DNA of 6,891 bases from Bacillota bacterium (GTDB lineage: Bacteria; Bacillota; Clostridia; Christensenellales; Aristaeellaceae), in contig JAEWVC010000046.1 in assembly GCA_023459275.1 (NCBI GenBank), positions 1 through 6,891 of the forward strand, read 5' to 3'. Positions 1 to 6,872 of this stretch are shown in pieces. Under the pieces are notes generated by a model. That model saw only the letters and a list, made by a program, of their open reading frames with translations, was not told the DNA's origin and did no database searches. Positions within the stretch are counted from its first letter, which is position 1, and every line of letters begins with the position of its first letter. The translations under genes were made by a program, and so were the position numbers.

Positions 1-83
1 GGCGGGATTCCCAAGGGCAGCGCCTCTGGGCGGGATTCCCAAGGGTAGCGCCTCTGGGCGGGATTCCCAAGGGCAGCGCCCCT
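1..83. repeat. 28-bp tandem repeat array, about three copies, cut by left window edge
   Basis: Three consecutive near-identical units are visible: 1-27 (lacking its first base at the window edge), 28-55 and 56-83. Each reads gggcgggattcccaaggg, then c or t, then agcgcc, then t or c, then ct. The copies differ only at two positions (t at 46 in the second copy, c at 81 in the third). A fourth copy begins at 84 (gggcggg) but diverges after seven bases. Each unit contains short self-complementary stretches (gggattccc and cccaaggg). The unit length is not a multiple of three, so the array is unlikely to encode a repeated peptide. The array probably continues to the left. Its function is unknown. 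Confidence 0.9.
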
Positions 84-104
84 GGGCGGGGTTTATGAGA
101 AAGC

Positions 105-129
105 GGCGGGGGCAAGCCCCCGCCCTACA
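105..129. repeat. GC-rich hairpin, upstream copy of the inverted repeat that brackets the operon
   Basis: Positions 105-113 (ggcgggggc) and 116-124 (gcccccgcc) are perfect inverted repeats separated by aa. A stem of eight G-C pairs (105-112 with 117-124) with loop CAAG is expected in RNA or single-stranded DNA. Positions 111-129 are the exact reverse complement of 6873-6891 at the other end of the window, which indicates a dispersed repeat rather than a structure unique to carA. There is no T-run after the stem, so it is not a canonical intrinsic terminator. It lies in the carA leader, ending 11 nt before the Shine-Dalgarno sequence, and could influence mRNA structure there. That role is inference. 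Confidence 0.75.
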
Positions 130-135
130 GTGGGA

Positions 136-144
136 AGGAAGGAG
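136..144 (+). promoter_or_regulatory. Ribosome binding site of carA (supports the TTG start)
   Basis: The purine-rich aggaaggag sits 5 nt before the TTG codon at 150. This spacing, together with the conserved CarA N-terminus (KLIFENG...FAGMGFGAE) starting directly at that codon, decides the start. No in-frame ATG lies between this site and the conserved N-terminal residues. Confidence 0.75.
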
Positions 145-149
145 ACACA

Positions 150-1250
150 TTGGACAGAAAGCTGATTTTTGAGAACGGGCGGGAATTTGCGGGCATGGGG
201 TTCGGGGCGGAGTGCGACACCGTGTGCGAGGTGGTGTTCAACACCAGCATGGTGGGGTACCAGGAGATATTGTCTGATCCGTCCTACTGCGGGCAGATGG
301 TGTGCATGACCTATCCGCTCATCGGCAACTATGGGCTGAACGACGAGGATTACGAAACGAAAACGCCGCGGCTGGGCGGGTTTATCGTCAGGGAATATAA
401 CAGCGACCCCTCCAACTTCCGCTATACGAAAACCTTGGGGGAAGTGATGGCGGAGAACGGCATCCCGGGCATCCAGGGGGTGGACACCCGGCAGATTACC
501 AGAATGATCAGGGATGAGGGCAGCATGCGGGCGCTGCTCACCGGCGTTCATACGAGCCTTGAGGAAGGTTTGCGGCTGCTTGAGGAAACACCGGTGATCC
601 ACGACCAGGTACAGAGGGTGAGCTGCAAAAAGCTGTGGTATTCCCGCACGCAGAACTTCCGCTACAGCGTGGCGGCGGTGGATTGCGGCATCAAGCACAA
701 CATCATCCGCAGGCTGAATCAAAAAGGCTGCAACGTGACCGTGGTGCCCTACGATACCAAGCCGGAAGCCTTGGCGGCGCTTCGGCCCGACGGGCTGTTT
801 CTGTCCAACGGCCCCGGCGACCCGGAGGACGTGCAGCAGGTGGTAGACCTGGTAAAGGCGTTCCAGGGCAAGCTGCCCATCTTCGGCATCTGTCTGGGCC
901 ATCAGATGATCGCGCTGGCCAACGGCGCCAGGACCTACAAGATGAAGTTTGGGCACCGGGGCGGCAACCATCCGGTGAAGAACCTGCTAAACGGCAAGGT
1001 AGAGATGACCAGCCAGAACCATTCCTACGCGGTGGATGTGAACAGCCTGGCGGGCACGCCCCTTACGCTTACCCACGTGAACCTGCTGGACTTAACTGCC
1101 GAGGGGCTTAAAAACGATGAGCTGCGGGTGCTTTCCGTGCAGTACCACCCGGAGAGCGCGCCCGGGCCCCAGGACAGCGATTACCTGTTCGGCATCTTTT
1201 TGAGGCATATGGAGGAGTACCGGGCGGAAAGGGGGGAGCGCCATGCCTAA
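150..1250 (+). CDS. carA: Carbamoyl-phosphate synthase small (glutaminase) subunit
   Basis: CarA hydrolyses glutamine and passes ammonia to CarB for carbamoyl phosphate synthesis, the first step of UMP formation, shared with arginine synthesis. It is a cytoplasmic protein of 366 aa, close to the usual 360-380. Visible architecture: an N-terminal CarA-specific domain (about residues 1-150, with FNTSMVGYQEILSDPSY and the GVDTR segment), then a class I glutamine amidotransferase domain (about 170-360). The nucleophile elbow FGICLGHQ places the catalytic Cys at 248, and VQYHPES supplies His333 and Glu335, completing the triad. SNGPGDP (from residue 219) and FGHRGGNHPV are also family signatures. 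Translation starts at TTG (150) behind a good Shine-Dalgarno; the next Met is at residue 16, inside the conserved region, so it is an unlikely start. The 3' end overlaps carB by 8 nt. Its place with pyrKDF suggests the pyrimidine rather than the arginine isozyme, if the genome has two (inference). Confidence 0.98.
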   Translation: MDRKLIFENGREFAGMGFGAECDTVCEVVFNTSMVGYQEILSDPSYCGQMVCMTYPLIGNYGLNDEDYETKTPRLGGFIVREYNSDPSNFRYTKTLGEVMAENGIPGIQGVDTRQITRMIRDEGSMRALLTGVHTSLEEGLRLLEETPVIHDQVQRVSCKKLWYSRTQNFRYSVAAVDCGIKHNIIRRLNQKGCNVTVVPYDTKPEALAALRPDGLFLSNGPGDPEDVQQVVDLVKAFQGKLPIFGICLGHQMIALANGARTYKMKFGHRGGNHPVKNLLNGKVEMTSQNHSYAVDVNSLAGTPLTLTHVNLLDLTAEGLKNDELRVLSVQYHPESAPGPQDSDYLFGIFLRHMEEYRAERGERHA

Positions 1251-4200
1251 GCGCACGGACATCCAAAAGATACTGGTCATCGGCTCCGGACCCATCGTCA
1301 TCGGCCAGGCGGCGGAGTTTGACTACTCCGGCACCCAGGCCTGCATGGCCCTCAAGGAGCAGGGCTATACCGTGATTCTGGTGAATTCCAATCCGGCCAC
1401 CATCATGACGGACACCCATATCGCCCATAAGGTGTACATGGAGCCGCTTACGCTGGAATATGTGGCCAGGATCATCCGCAAGGAGCGGCCCGACGCGCTG
1501 CTGCCCACGCTGGGCGGGCAGACGGGCCTCAACCTGGCGATGCAGCTCCACCAAAAGGGGATTTTGCGGGAATGCCGGTGCGAGATATTGGGCACGGGGT
1601 TTGACTCCATCTCCCAGGCGGAGGACCGGGAAAAGTTCAAGCAGCTTTGCCAGCAGATTGGCGAGCCGGTGATCGCCTCGGACATCGCGCATTCCGTGGA
1701 ACAGGCGGCGGACGCGGCGCAGCGGATCGGCTATCCCGTGGTGCTGCGGCCCGCCTTTACCCTGGGGGGGACCGGCGGCGGGTTTGCGGATAACGAGGCG
1801 GAGCTTCTGGAGGTGGCGGAAAACGCGCTGCGGCTGTCCCCGGTTTCCCAGGTGCTGGTGGAAAAGTCCATCCGGGGCTACAAGGAGATCGAGTATGAGG
1901 TGATGCGGGACAAAAACGATACCGCCATCACCATCTGCAATATGGAGAACATCGACCCCGTGGGCGTGCACACCGGGGATTCCATTGTGGTCTGCCCCTC
2001 CCAGACGCTGACCAACAAGGAATACCACCTGCTAAGGGACGCGGGGCTGCGCATCATCCGCGCGCTTAACATAGAGGGCGGGTGCAACATACAGTTCGCC
2101 CTGGACCCCTATTCCATGAACTACTACGTGATCGAGGTGAATCCCAGGGTTTCCAGGTCCTCGGCGCTGGCCTCCAAGGCCAGCGGCTACCCCATTGCCA
2201 GGGTGAGCGCGCTCATCGCCGTAGGGATGACCCTGGATGAGATCCGCATCGCCAACACCCCGGCCAGCTTTGAGCCCACACTGGATTACGTGGTGACCAA
2301 GATCGCCAGGTTCCCCTTTGACAAATTCGACAAGGCCAACCGCCAGCTTTCCACCCAGATGAAGGCCACGGGCGAGATCATGGCCATCGGCCGCACCATG
2401 GAGGAAAGCCTCTTAAAGGCTGTGCGCTCCCTGGAGGCGGGGGTCAGCCATATCTGGCTGAAGAAGTTTGACACCTGGGCCACGGAGGACCTGTGGGCGC
2501 TTATCAAAAACCCCACCGACGAGCGGCTGTACGCCATTGGGGAGCTGTTGCGGCGGGGAGAGGACCCGGCCCGCATCTGCGATGCCACAAAGATCGACTA
2601 TTTCTTTATCAGCAAGATACGCAAAATCATTGATTTTGAGAAAACGGTGAAGGAAAACATCGGCGACATCGCGGTCCTGCGGACCGCCAAGCGCATGGGC
2701 CTGTCCGACGGGTATATCGGCAAATGGTGGAAGATGACGGAGTCCGCCGTCTACACCCTGCGCAAGCAAAACGGGGTGCTGCCTGTGTACAAGATGATCG
2801 ACACCTGCGCCAGCGAGTTTGATTCCTACATCCCCTACTTTTACTCCACCTACGAAACGGAAAACGAGTCCGTTGTCACTAACAAAAAGTCCGTGGTGGT
2901 GCTGGGGGCCGGGCCCATCCGCATCGGCCAGGGGGTGGAGTTTGACTACTCCACGGTGCACGCCATCTGGGCCATTCGGGAGGCGGGGTACGAGGCCATC
3001 GTCATCAACAACAACCCGGAGACGGTTTCAACCGACTACTCCGTGAGCGACAAGCTGTACTTTGAGCCGCTGACCGTGGAAGATGTGATGAACATCATCG
3101 ACTATGAAAAGCCCTACGGCGTGATCGTGTCCCTGGGCGGGCAGACGGCCATCAACCTGGCGGAGCGGCTGCATAACCTGGGGGTGCCCATCATCGGCAC
3201 GGACGTGACCGCCATCGAGCGGGCGGAGAACCGGGATAGTTTTGAAAAGCTGATGCGCAAGCTGAACATCCCCCAGCCGCCGGGGCGGGCCGTGACGAAC
3301 CTTACGGACGGGCTTCAAGCGGCCAGCGAAGTCGGCTATCCCGTATTGGTGCGCCCCTCCTATGTGCTGGGCGGCCGGGCCATGCAGATCGTACACGACG
3401 ACGAGGGCCTGAACCGGTATTTGAGCGAGGCCGTGCTGGTGACCGAGGACCAGCCGGTGCTGGTGGACCGCTACATCTCCGGCAAGGAACTGGAGGTGGA
3501 CGCGGTGTGCGATGGGCAGGATGTGTACATCCCCGGCATCATGCAGCACGTGGAGCGCACCGGCGTGCACTCCGGGGACTCCATCAGCGTATATCCGCCT
3601 TTTTCCGTAAGCGAGACGGTGAAAGGCATCCTTGTGGATTATACTGTGCGCCTGGGGCTGGGTATAGGCATCAGGGGGCCTTTCAACGTGCAGTTTATTG
3701 TGGATGAGCAGGAGAAGGTATACGTGATCGAGGTGAACCCCCGCTCCTCCCGCACGGTGCCATTTATTTCGAAGGTCACGGGCATCCGCCTGGCCAACAT
3801 GGCCACCAAAATCGCCCTGGGCCAGACGCTTTCCATGCAGGGATTTGCAACCGGCATCGCGAAGGAAGGCAGGCGTTGGTATGTGAAGGCGCCGGTGTTC
3901 TCCTTCAGCAAGCTCCGGGGCGCGGATGCGTACCTCTCTCCGGAGATGAAGTCCACGGGAGAAGCCATCGGCTACGACGACACCATGAACCGGGCACTGT
4001 ACAAGGCGCTTCAAGCAGCAAATATGCGGGTATCCAATTATGGGACGGTGCTGGCCACCATTGCCAACGAGGACAAAAATCGCGCCCTGCCGCTGATCCG
4101 CAGGTTTTACGACCTGGGCTTCAACATTGAGGCTACGGCGGGCACCGCGGCGTTTTTGAAGGAAAACGGCATCCGTACCCGCAAACGCAAGAAGATCAGC

Positions 4201-4458
4201 GAGGGAAGCTGGGAGATACAGGAATCCCTGAAAATGGGGTATGTGGCCTACGTGATCAACACCATCAGCGAGCAGGCCGGGGACACCCACCGCAAGGACG
4301 GCTTTTTGATCCGCCGCTGGGCGGTGGAGAACAACGTGACGGTGCTGACCTCCCTGGACACGGTGGAGGCACTGCTGAACGTGCTGGAGGAAATCACGTT
4401 GAAGGTTTCGACCATCGACAGCGAGGAGCGGGAGAATGGTATCGCAGGGAATGTATGA
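1243..4458 (+). CDS. carB: Carbamoyl-phosphate synthase large subunit
   Basis: CarB uses two ATP to activate bicarbonate, join it to CarA-derived ammonia and phosphorylate carbamate to carbamoyl phosphate. At 1071 aa it matches the usual 1060-1075. Domains in order: carboxyphosphate-forming ATP-grasp half (about 1-400; GSGPIVIGQAAEFDYSG near the start, YPVVLRPAFTLGGTGGG at 164-180 with Arg169, HTGDS, EVNPR with Glu298); oligomerisation domain (about 400-550); second ATP-grasp half making carbamoyl phosphate (from about 551; GAGPIRIGQGVEFDYS, YPVLVRPSYVLGGRAM at 699-714 with Arg704, HSGDS, EVNPR with Glu830); and a C-terminal MGS-like allosteric domain (about 930-1071). The last keeps Thr965 and Thr968 in ATAGTA plus NTIS at 1006-1009, which align with the effector-binding region of the E. 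coli enzyme, so UMP feedback is plausible (inference). The ATG at 1243 follows ggggggag at 1231-1238 and lies inside the end of carA; the gene overlaps pyrK by 23 nt. No truncation or frameshift is seen. Confidence 0.98.
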   Translation: MPKRTDIQKILVIGSGPIVIGQAAEFDYSGTQACMALKEQGYTVILVNSNPATIMTDTHIAHKVYMEPLTLEYVARIIRKERPDALLPTLGGQTGLNLAMQLHQKGILRECRCEILGTGFDSISQAEDREKFKQLCQQIGEPVIASDIAHSVEQAADAAQRIGYPVVLRPAFTLGGTGGGFADNEAELLEVAENALRLSPVSQVLVEKSIRGYKEIEYEVMRDKNDTAITICNMENIDPVGVHTGDSIVVCPSQTLTNKEYHLLRDAGLRIIRALNIEGGCNIQFALDPYSMNYYVIEVNPRVSRSSALASKASGYPIARVSALIAVGMTLDEIRIANTPASFEPTLDYVVTKIARFPFDKFDKANRQLSTQMKATGEIMAIGRTMEESLLKAVRSLEAGVSHIWLKKFDTWATEDLWALIKNPTDERLYAIGELLRRGEDPARICDATKIDYFFISKIRKIIDFEKTVKENIGDIAVLRTAKRMGLSDGYIGKWWKMTESAVYTLRKQNGVLPVYKMIDTCASEFDSYIPYFYSTYETENESVVTNKKSVVVLGAGPIRIGQGVEFDYSTVHAIWAIREAGYEAIVINNNPETVSTDYSVSDKLYFEPLTVEDVMNIIDYEKPYGVIVSLGGQTAINLAERLHNLGVPIIGTDVTAIERAENRDSFEKLMRKLNIPQPPGRAVTNLTDGLQAASEVGYPVLVRPSYVLGGRAMQIVHDDEGLNRYLSEAVLVTEDQPVLVDRYISGKELEVDAVCDGQDVYIPGIMQHVERTGVHSGDSISVYPPFSVSETVKGILVDYTVRLGLGIGIRGPFNVQFIVDEQEKVYVIEVNPRSSRTVPFISKVTGIRLANMATKIALGQTLSMQGFATGIAKEGRRWYVKAPVFSFSKLRGADAYLSPEMKSTGEAIGYDDTMNRALYKALQAANMRVSNYGTVLATIANEDKNRALPLIRRFYDLGFNIEATAGTAAFLKENGIRTRKRKKISEGSWEIQESLKMGYVAYVINTISEQAGDTHRKDGFLIRRWAVENNVTVLTSLDTVEALLNVLEEITLKVSTIDSEERENGIAGNV
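4423..4428 (+). promoter_or_regulatory. Ribosome binding site of pyrK (decides between two starts)
   Basis: GAGGAG lies 7 nt upstream of the ATG at 4436, inside the end of carB. The alternative in-frame ATG at 4451 has only ggga immediately adjacent (4447-4450), too close to act as a normal Shine-Dalgarno, and the ggag at 4431-4434 is 16 nt away. The site therefore favours 4436. Confidence 0.55.
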
Positions 4459-5164
4459 GGTGAAGGAGAACAGGCTGATCGCCAGGGACGTGTGGGAAAT
4501 CACCCTGCTTGGGGATACTTCCCCCATGAAGCACCCGGGCCAGTTTGTGAACGTGCATATTGACGGGCTGTTTTTGCGCAGGCCGCTGAGTGTGTGTACC
4601 TGGGACGGGGAAAGCATGCGCCTGATCTACAAGGTGACGGGCAAGGGCACGGAGGCCATGTCCCTTTTGAAGCCCAAGGATACGCTGGACCTGCTTACGG
4701 GCCTGGGCAACGGCTTTTCCATCGCCCCGGCCAAGGGGAAGCGCGTCATGATCATCGGCGGCGGCGTGGGCGTGCCGCCCCTGTACGGGCTGGCGGAAAA
4801 GCTCCGGGGCGAGGATATGCAGTGCGTGCTGGGCTTCAACACGGCGGTGGATGTTTTCTATGCCAAGGAGTTCGAAGCCTTGGGCGCCAAGGTAACCGTG
4901 ACCACGGTGGACGGGAGCATGGGCATCAAGGGATTCGTGACCGACGCTATGAAGACCATGAACTATGATTACTATTTCGCCTGCGGGCCCATGCCCATGT
5001 TAAAGGCAGTGCATGCCCTCCCCAAGGAAGGCCAGCTTTCCCTGGAGGCGCGCATGGGCTGCGGCTTTGGTGTATGCCAGAGCTGTTCCTGCCAGATGGA
5101 GACGGGCATGAAGCGCATCTGCCTGGAAGGGCCGGTATTCACAAGCCGGGAGGTGAAATTTTGA
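4436..5164 (+). CDS. pyrK: Dihydroorotate dehydrogenase B, electron-transfer (FAD/2Fe-2S) subunit
   Basis: PyrK carries electrons from FMN in PyrD through a [2Fe-2S] cluster and FAD to NAD+, making orotate formation NAD-dependent. At 242 aa it is slightly shorter than the B. subtilis protein of about 256. Visible parts: an N-terminal FAD-binding beta-barrel with RRPLS at 48-52; a ferredoxin-reductase-like NAD-binding domain opening with IIGGGVGVPPLYGLAEKL (glycines 108-110 and 112) and containing CGPMPMLKAV; and a C-terminal cluster domain, MGCGFGVCQSCSC, with Cys209, 214, 217 and 229 as likely ligands. A further Cys at 219 gives a CxxCxC arrangement. The protein ends with the typical EGPVF segment. 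The start at 4436 is preferred on its ribosome binding site; 4451 is the alternative and would give a protein five residues shorter. The gene overlaps carB by 23 nt and pyrD by 4 nt, which suits stoichiometric production of the two subunits. Confidence 0.95.
   Translation: MVSQGMYEVKENRLIARDVWEITLLGDTSPMKHPGQFVNVHIDGLFLRRPLSVCTWDGESMRLIYKVTGKGTEAMSLLKPKDTLDLLTGLGNGFSIAPAKGKRVMIIGGGVGVPPLYGLAEKLRGEDMQCVLGFNTAVDVFYAKEFEALGAKVTVTTVDGSMGIKGFVTDAMKTMNYDYYFACGPMPMLKAVHALPKEGQLSLEARMGCGFGVCQSCSCQMETGMKRICLEGPVFTSREVKF
5148..5156 (+). promoter_or_regulatory. Ribosome binding site of pyrD (supports the TTG start)
   Basis: GGGAGGTGA closely matches the complement of the 16S rRNA 3' end. It sits inside the end of pyrK with 7 nt between its GGAGG core and TTG at 5161. 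It rules against the upstream in-frame ATG at 5074, which would place 29 extra residues lying within pyrK in front of the conserved DHODH N-terminus. Confidence 0.85.
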
Positions 5165-6075
5165 ACAGGCTGGAAGCGCGGCTCGGGGATATTGTTTTGC
5201 AAAACCCTGTAATTCCCGCCAGCGGCACCTTTGCCTTCGGGTATGAGATGTCCAGGTTTTATGATATCAATGTGCTGGGGGGCATCGCCATCAAGGCGGC
5301 CACCCTGGAAAAGCGGTATGGCAACCCCCTGCCCCGGGTGGCCGAGTGCAGGGAGGGCATGCTGAACGCCATCGGGCTGCAGAACCCGGGCGTTGCGGAG
5401 ATCCTCGGCCATGAGGTGCCAAGGCTCCGCAAGCAGTACAAGGGCGTGGTCATCGCCAATGTGGCCGGCTTTTCCCTGGAGGAATATGTGCAGGTGGCTG
5501 AGGCTATGGACGCGGCGGAGGGCATTGACGTATTGGAAATCAACGTGTCCTGCCCCAACGTGCAGCACGGGGGCATGGCCTTTGGCGTAACGCCGGAAGG
5601 CGCGGCTGCCGTATGCAAGGCGGTGAAGGCGGCGGTGAAAAAGCCGGTGTTCATGAAGTTGTCCCCCAACGTGACGGATATTGCGGCAATCGCCGCGGCT
5701 TGCGAGGAGGCCGGGGCCGACGGGCTGACCCTGATCAACACGCTGCTGGGCATGGTGGTGGACACCCGCACGGGCAAGCCCATCGTATCCACGAAGATGG
5801 CGGGCTTCTCCGGCCCGGCCATCAAGCCCATTGCATTGCGGATGGTGTACCAGGTCTACGAAAAGGTGAAAATTCCCATTATCGGGGTGGGGGGGATCAC
5901 CTGCGCCGATGACGTGATCGAGATGATGAGCGTGGGCGCCTCCGCCGTGCAGGTGGGGTCGCAGACGCTTACGGATCCCTGGGCCTGCAAAAAGATCGTG
6001 GAAGAGCTGCCGGAGAAGATGGACCGGTACTGCATCGAAAGCCTGAAAAGCATCATAGGGAGGTCGCACACATGA
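5161..6075 (+). CDS. pyrD: Dihydroorotate dehydrogenase B (NAD+), catalytic FMN subunit
   Basis: PyrD oxidises dihydroorotate to orotate on FMN and hands electrons to PyrK. It is a cytosolic class 1B enzyme with a TIM-barrel fold. The protein is 304 aa, normal for the class, with no membrane-binding N-terminal extension of the class 2 type. It begins MNRLEARLGDIVLQNP. Motifs in order: NPVIPASGTF (15-24), the IAIKAATLEKRYGNP segment with Lys45, MLNAIGLQNPG, IANVAGFS, INVSCPNVQHGG with catalytic Cys131 (Cys rather than Ser is a class 1 mark), KLSPNVTDI, LINTLLGM, SGPAIKP, and the FMN-phosphate region IIGVGGI plus GASAVQVGS (to Ser267). Start choice: TTG 5161 has an excellent ribosome binding site and overlaps the pyrK stop as TTGA. 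A longer reading frame opens at ATG 5074 but its extra residues do not resemble the family. The gene ends in an ATGA overlap with pyrF. Two motif differences from well-known class 1B enzymes are reported as a finding. Confidence 0.96.
   Translation: MNRLEARLGDIVLQNPVIPASGTFAFGYEMSRFYDINVLGGIAIKAATLEKRYGNPLPRVAECREGMLNAIGLQNPGVAEILGHEVPRLRKQYKGVVIANVAGFSLEEYVQVAEAMDAAEGIDVLEINVSCPNVQHGGMAFGVTPEGAAAVCKAVKAAVKKPVFMKLSPNVTDIAAIAAACEEAGADGLTLINTLLGMVVDTRTGKPIVSTKMAGFSGPAIKPIALRMVYQVYEKVKIPIIGVGGITCADDVIEMMSVGASAVQVGSQTLTDPWACKKIVEELPEKMDRYCIESLKSIIGRSHT
6058..6063 (+). promoter_or_regulatory. Ribosome binding site of pyrF
   Basis: GGGAGG lies at the end of pyrD, 8 nt before the ATG at 6072. It supports the start that overlaps the pyrD stop codon as ATGA, typical of translational coupling. 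Confidence 0.75.
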
Positions 6076-6773
6076 GGGAGGCCATCATTGCCTGCGATTT
6101 TGCAAACAGGGAGCAGACCATGGCGTTTCTGGACCGGTTTACAGGGGAAGAACCCTTCTTGAAGATCGGCATGGAGCTGTTTTACGGCGAGGGGCCGGAC
6201 ATTGTTAAGGAGATCAAGGGCATGGGCTTTTCGGTGTTCCTGGACCTGAAGCTCCACGACATTCCCAACACCGTGAAAAAGGCCATGAAAAACCTGGCCG
6301 GGCTTGGGGTGGACATGGTGAACGTCCACGCCGCCGGCACAAAGGCCATGATGGAGGCCGCCCGGGAGGGGTTTGATGCCGGCGCGGCAGCTGGGCGGGC
6401 CGGGAAGATCATTGCCGTGACGCAGCTGACCAGCACCTCCCCGGAGGCCATGCGGGAGGAACTGATGATCCGCGGCAGCATGGAGGATGTGGTGGCCCAT
6501 TATGCCGGGAACGCCAAGTCCGCGGGGCTTGACGGCGTGGTTTGCTCGCCGCTGGAGGCTGGGCTTGTGAAAAATGCCTGCGGGTCGGAATTTCTGGCGG
6601 TGACACCGGGGATCCGCTATCCTGAGGGGAGCGCCGACGACCAAAAGCGGGTGACCACCCCGCAAAGGGCCAGGGAGCTTCAGTCGGATTACATCGTGGT
6701 GGGCAGGCCCATTACGGCGGCGCAGGATCCCCTGGAAGCATGGAAGCGGGTGCGGAAAGATTTTCTTGGATAA
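6072..6773 (+). CDS. pyrF: Orotidine 5'-phosphate decarboxylase
   Basis: PyrF converts OMP to UMP, the last step of de novo synthesis; it is a cofactor-free, cytosolic TIM-barrel enzyme working as a dimer. At 233 aa it fits the short bacterial group that includes the B. subtilis enzyme. The N-terminus has the substrate-contacting Asp9 (IIACDF) and Lys31 (LKIGMELF). The signature FLDLKLHDIPNTV gives the catalytic charge network Asp58, Lys60 and Asp63, all present. The C-terminal half carries VTPGIR and the phosphate-binding IVVGRPIT segment near residues 210-220. The ATG overlaps the pyrD stop by 4 nt. It is the last gene seen in the run: the stop at 6771-6773 is followed by 118 nt without a gene, so pyrE does not follow directly as it does in B. 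subtilis. Confidence 0.98.
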   Translation: MREAIIACDFANREQTMAFLDRFTGEEPFLKIGMELFYGEGPDIVKEIKGMGFSVFLDLKLHDIPNTVKKAMKNLAGLGVDMVNVHAAGTKAMMEAAREGFDAGAAAGRAGKIIAVTQLTSTSPEAMREELMIRGSMEDVVAHYAGNAKSAGLDGVVCSPLEAGLVKNACGSEFLAVTPGIRYPEGSADDQKRVTTPQRARELQSDYIVVGRPITAAQDPLEAWKRVRKDFLG

Positions 6774-6780
6774 AGGGCGG

Positions 6781-6805
6781 GGGGCATACGGACAGGTACC
6801 GCCCC
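6781..6805 (+). other. Possible hairpin just after pyrF
   Basis: GGGGC (6781-6785) can pair with GCCCC (6801-6805), and inside it TAC (6787-6789) with GTA (6796-6798), leaving a six-base loop and a small internal bulge. An alternative pairing is gggcgg (6775-6780) with ccgccc (6799-6804). The stem starts 8 nt after the pyrF stop codon, where a transcript end or mRNA-stabilising structure would be expected. The bases that follow are aaaagg rather than a T-run, so it is not a standard intrinsic terminator. Functional assignment is inference. Confidence 0.35.
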
Positions 6806-6872
6806 AAAAGGCAAAGGGACGCGGCTTGCATCCACCGGAACGTAGTCTTAACGCAGGCGCGTCATGGATGAA

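Noticed and set aside
79..94. Short cccc/gggg hairpin followed by ttt
   Set aside because: Only four base pairs and three T residues; it is too weak to call a terminator and is a by-product of the tandem repeat sequence.
105..128. Hairpin before carA as an intrinsic terminator or PyrR attenuator
   Set aside because: The stem is strong but is followed by ctacagtggg with no T-run, and it matches a repeat found again downstream in inverted orientation, so a carA-specific attenuator is not supported.
2..172. Open reading frame on the + strand through the tandem repeats, without a start in the window
   Set aside because: The 28-bp unit shifts frame each copy, so no repeated peptide results. The frame runs through the hairpin and the carA ribosome binding site into carA out of frame, which is best explained as non-coding DNA lacking stops in a GC-rich stretch.
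3028..4617. Long open frame on the - strand (529 aa) opposite carB and pyrK
   Set aside because: It lies fully antisense to carB and pyrK, whose reading is certain. Its composition is His/Arg/Val/Gly-rich without recognisable motifs. Such frames arise from strong G/C third-position bias in the real genes. The same applies to the - strand frames at 93-971, 1108-2028, 2413-2961, 4972-6069 and 5856-6665.
5060..5125. Extra cysteine (Cys219) in the PyrK cluster motif as a sign of an altered iron-sulfur centre
   Set aside because: A CxxCxC arrangement at this point also occurs, as I recall, in the B. subtilis protein, and the four expected ligands are present, so the centre is probably an ordinary [2Fe-2S] cluster.
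5074..5160. N-terminal extension of PyrD from the ATG at 5074
   Set aside because: These 29 residues overlap the conserved cluster domain of PyrK, do not look like a DHODH N-terminus, and a near-consensus ribosome binding site sits just before TTG 5161.
6826..6854. Promoter-like ttgcat followed by tagtct or taacgc
   Set aside because: The spacing and the -10 match are both poor, and no gene start is visible downstream within the window.
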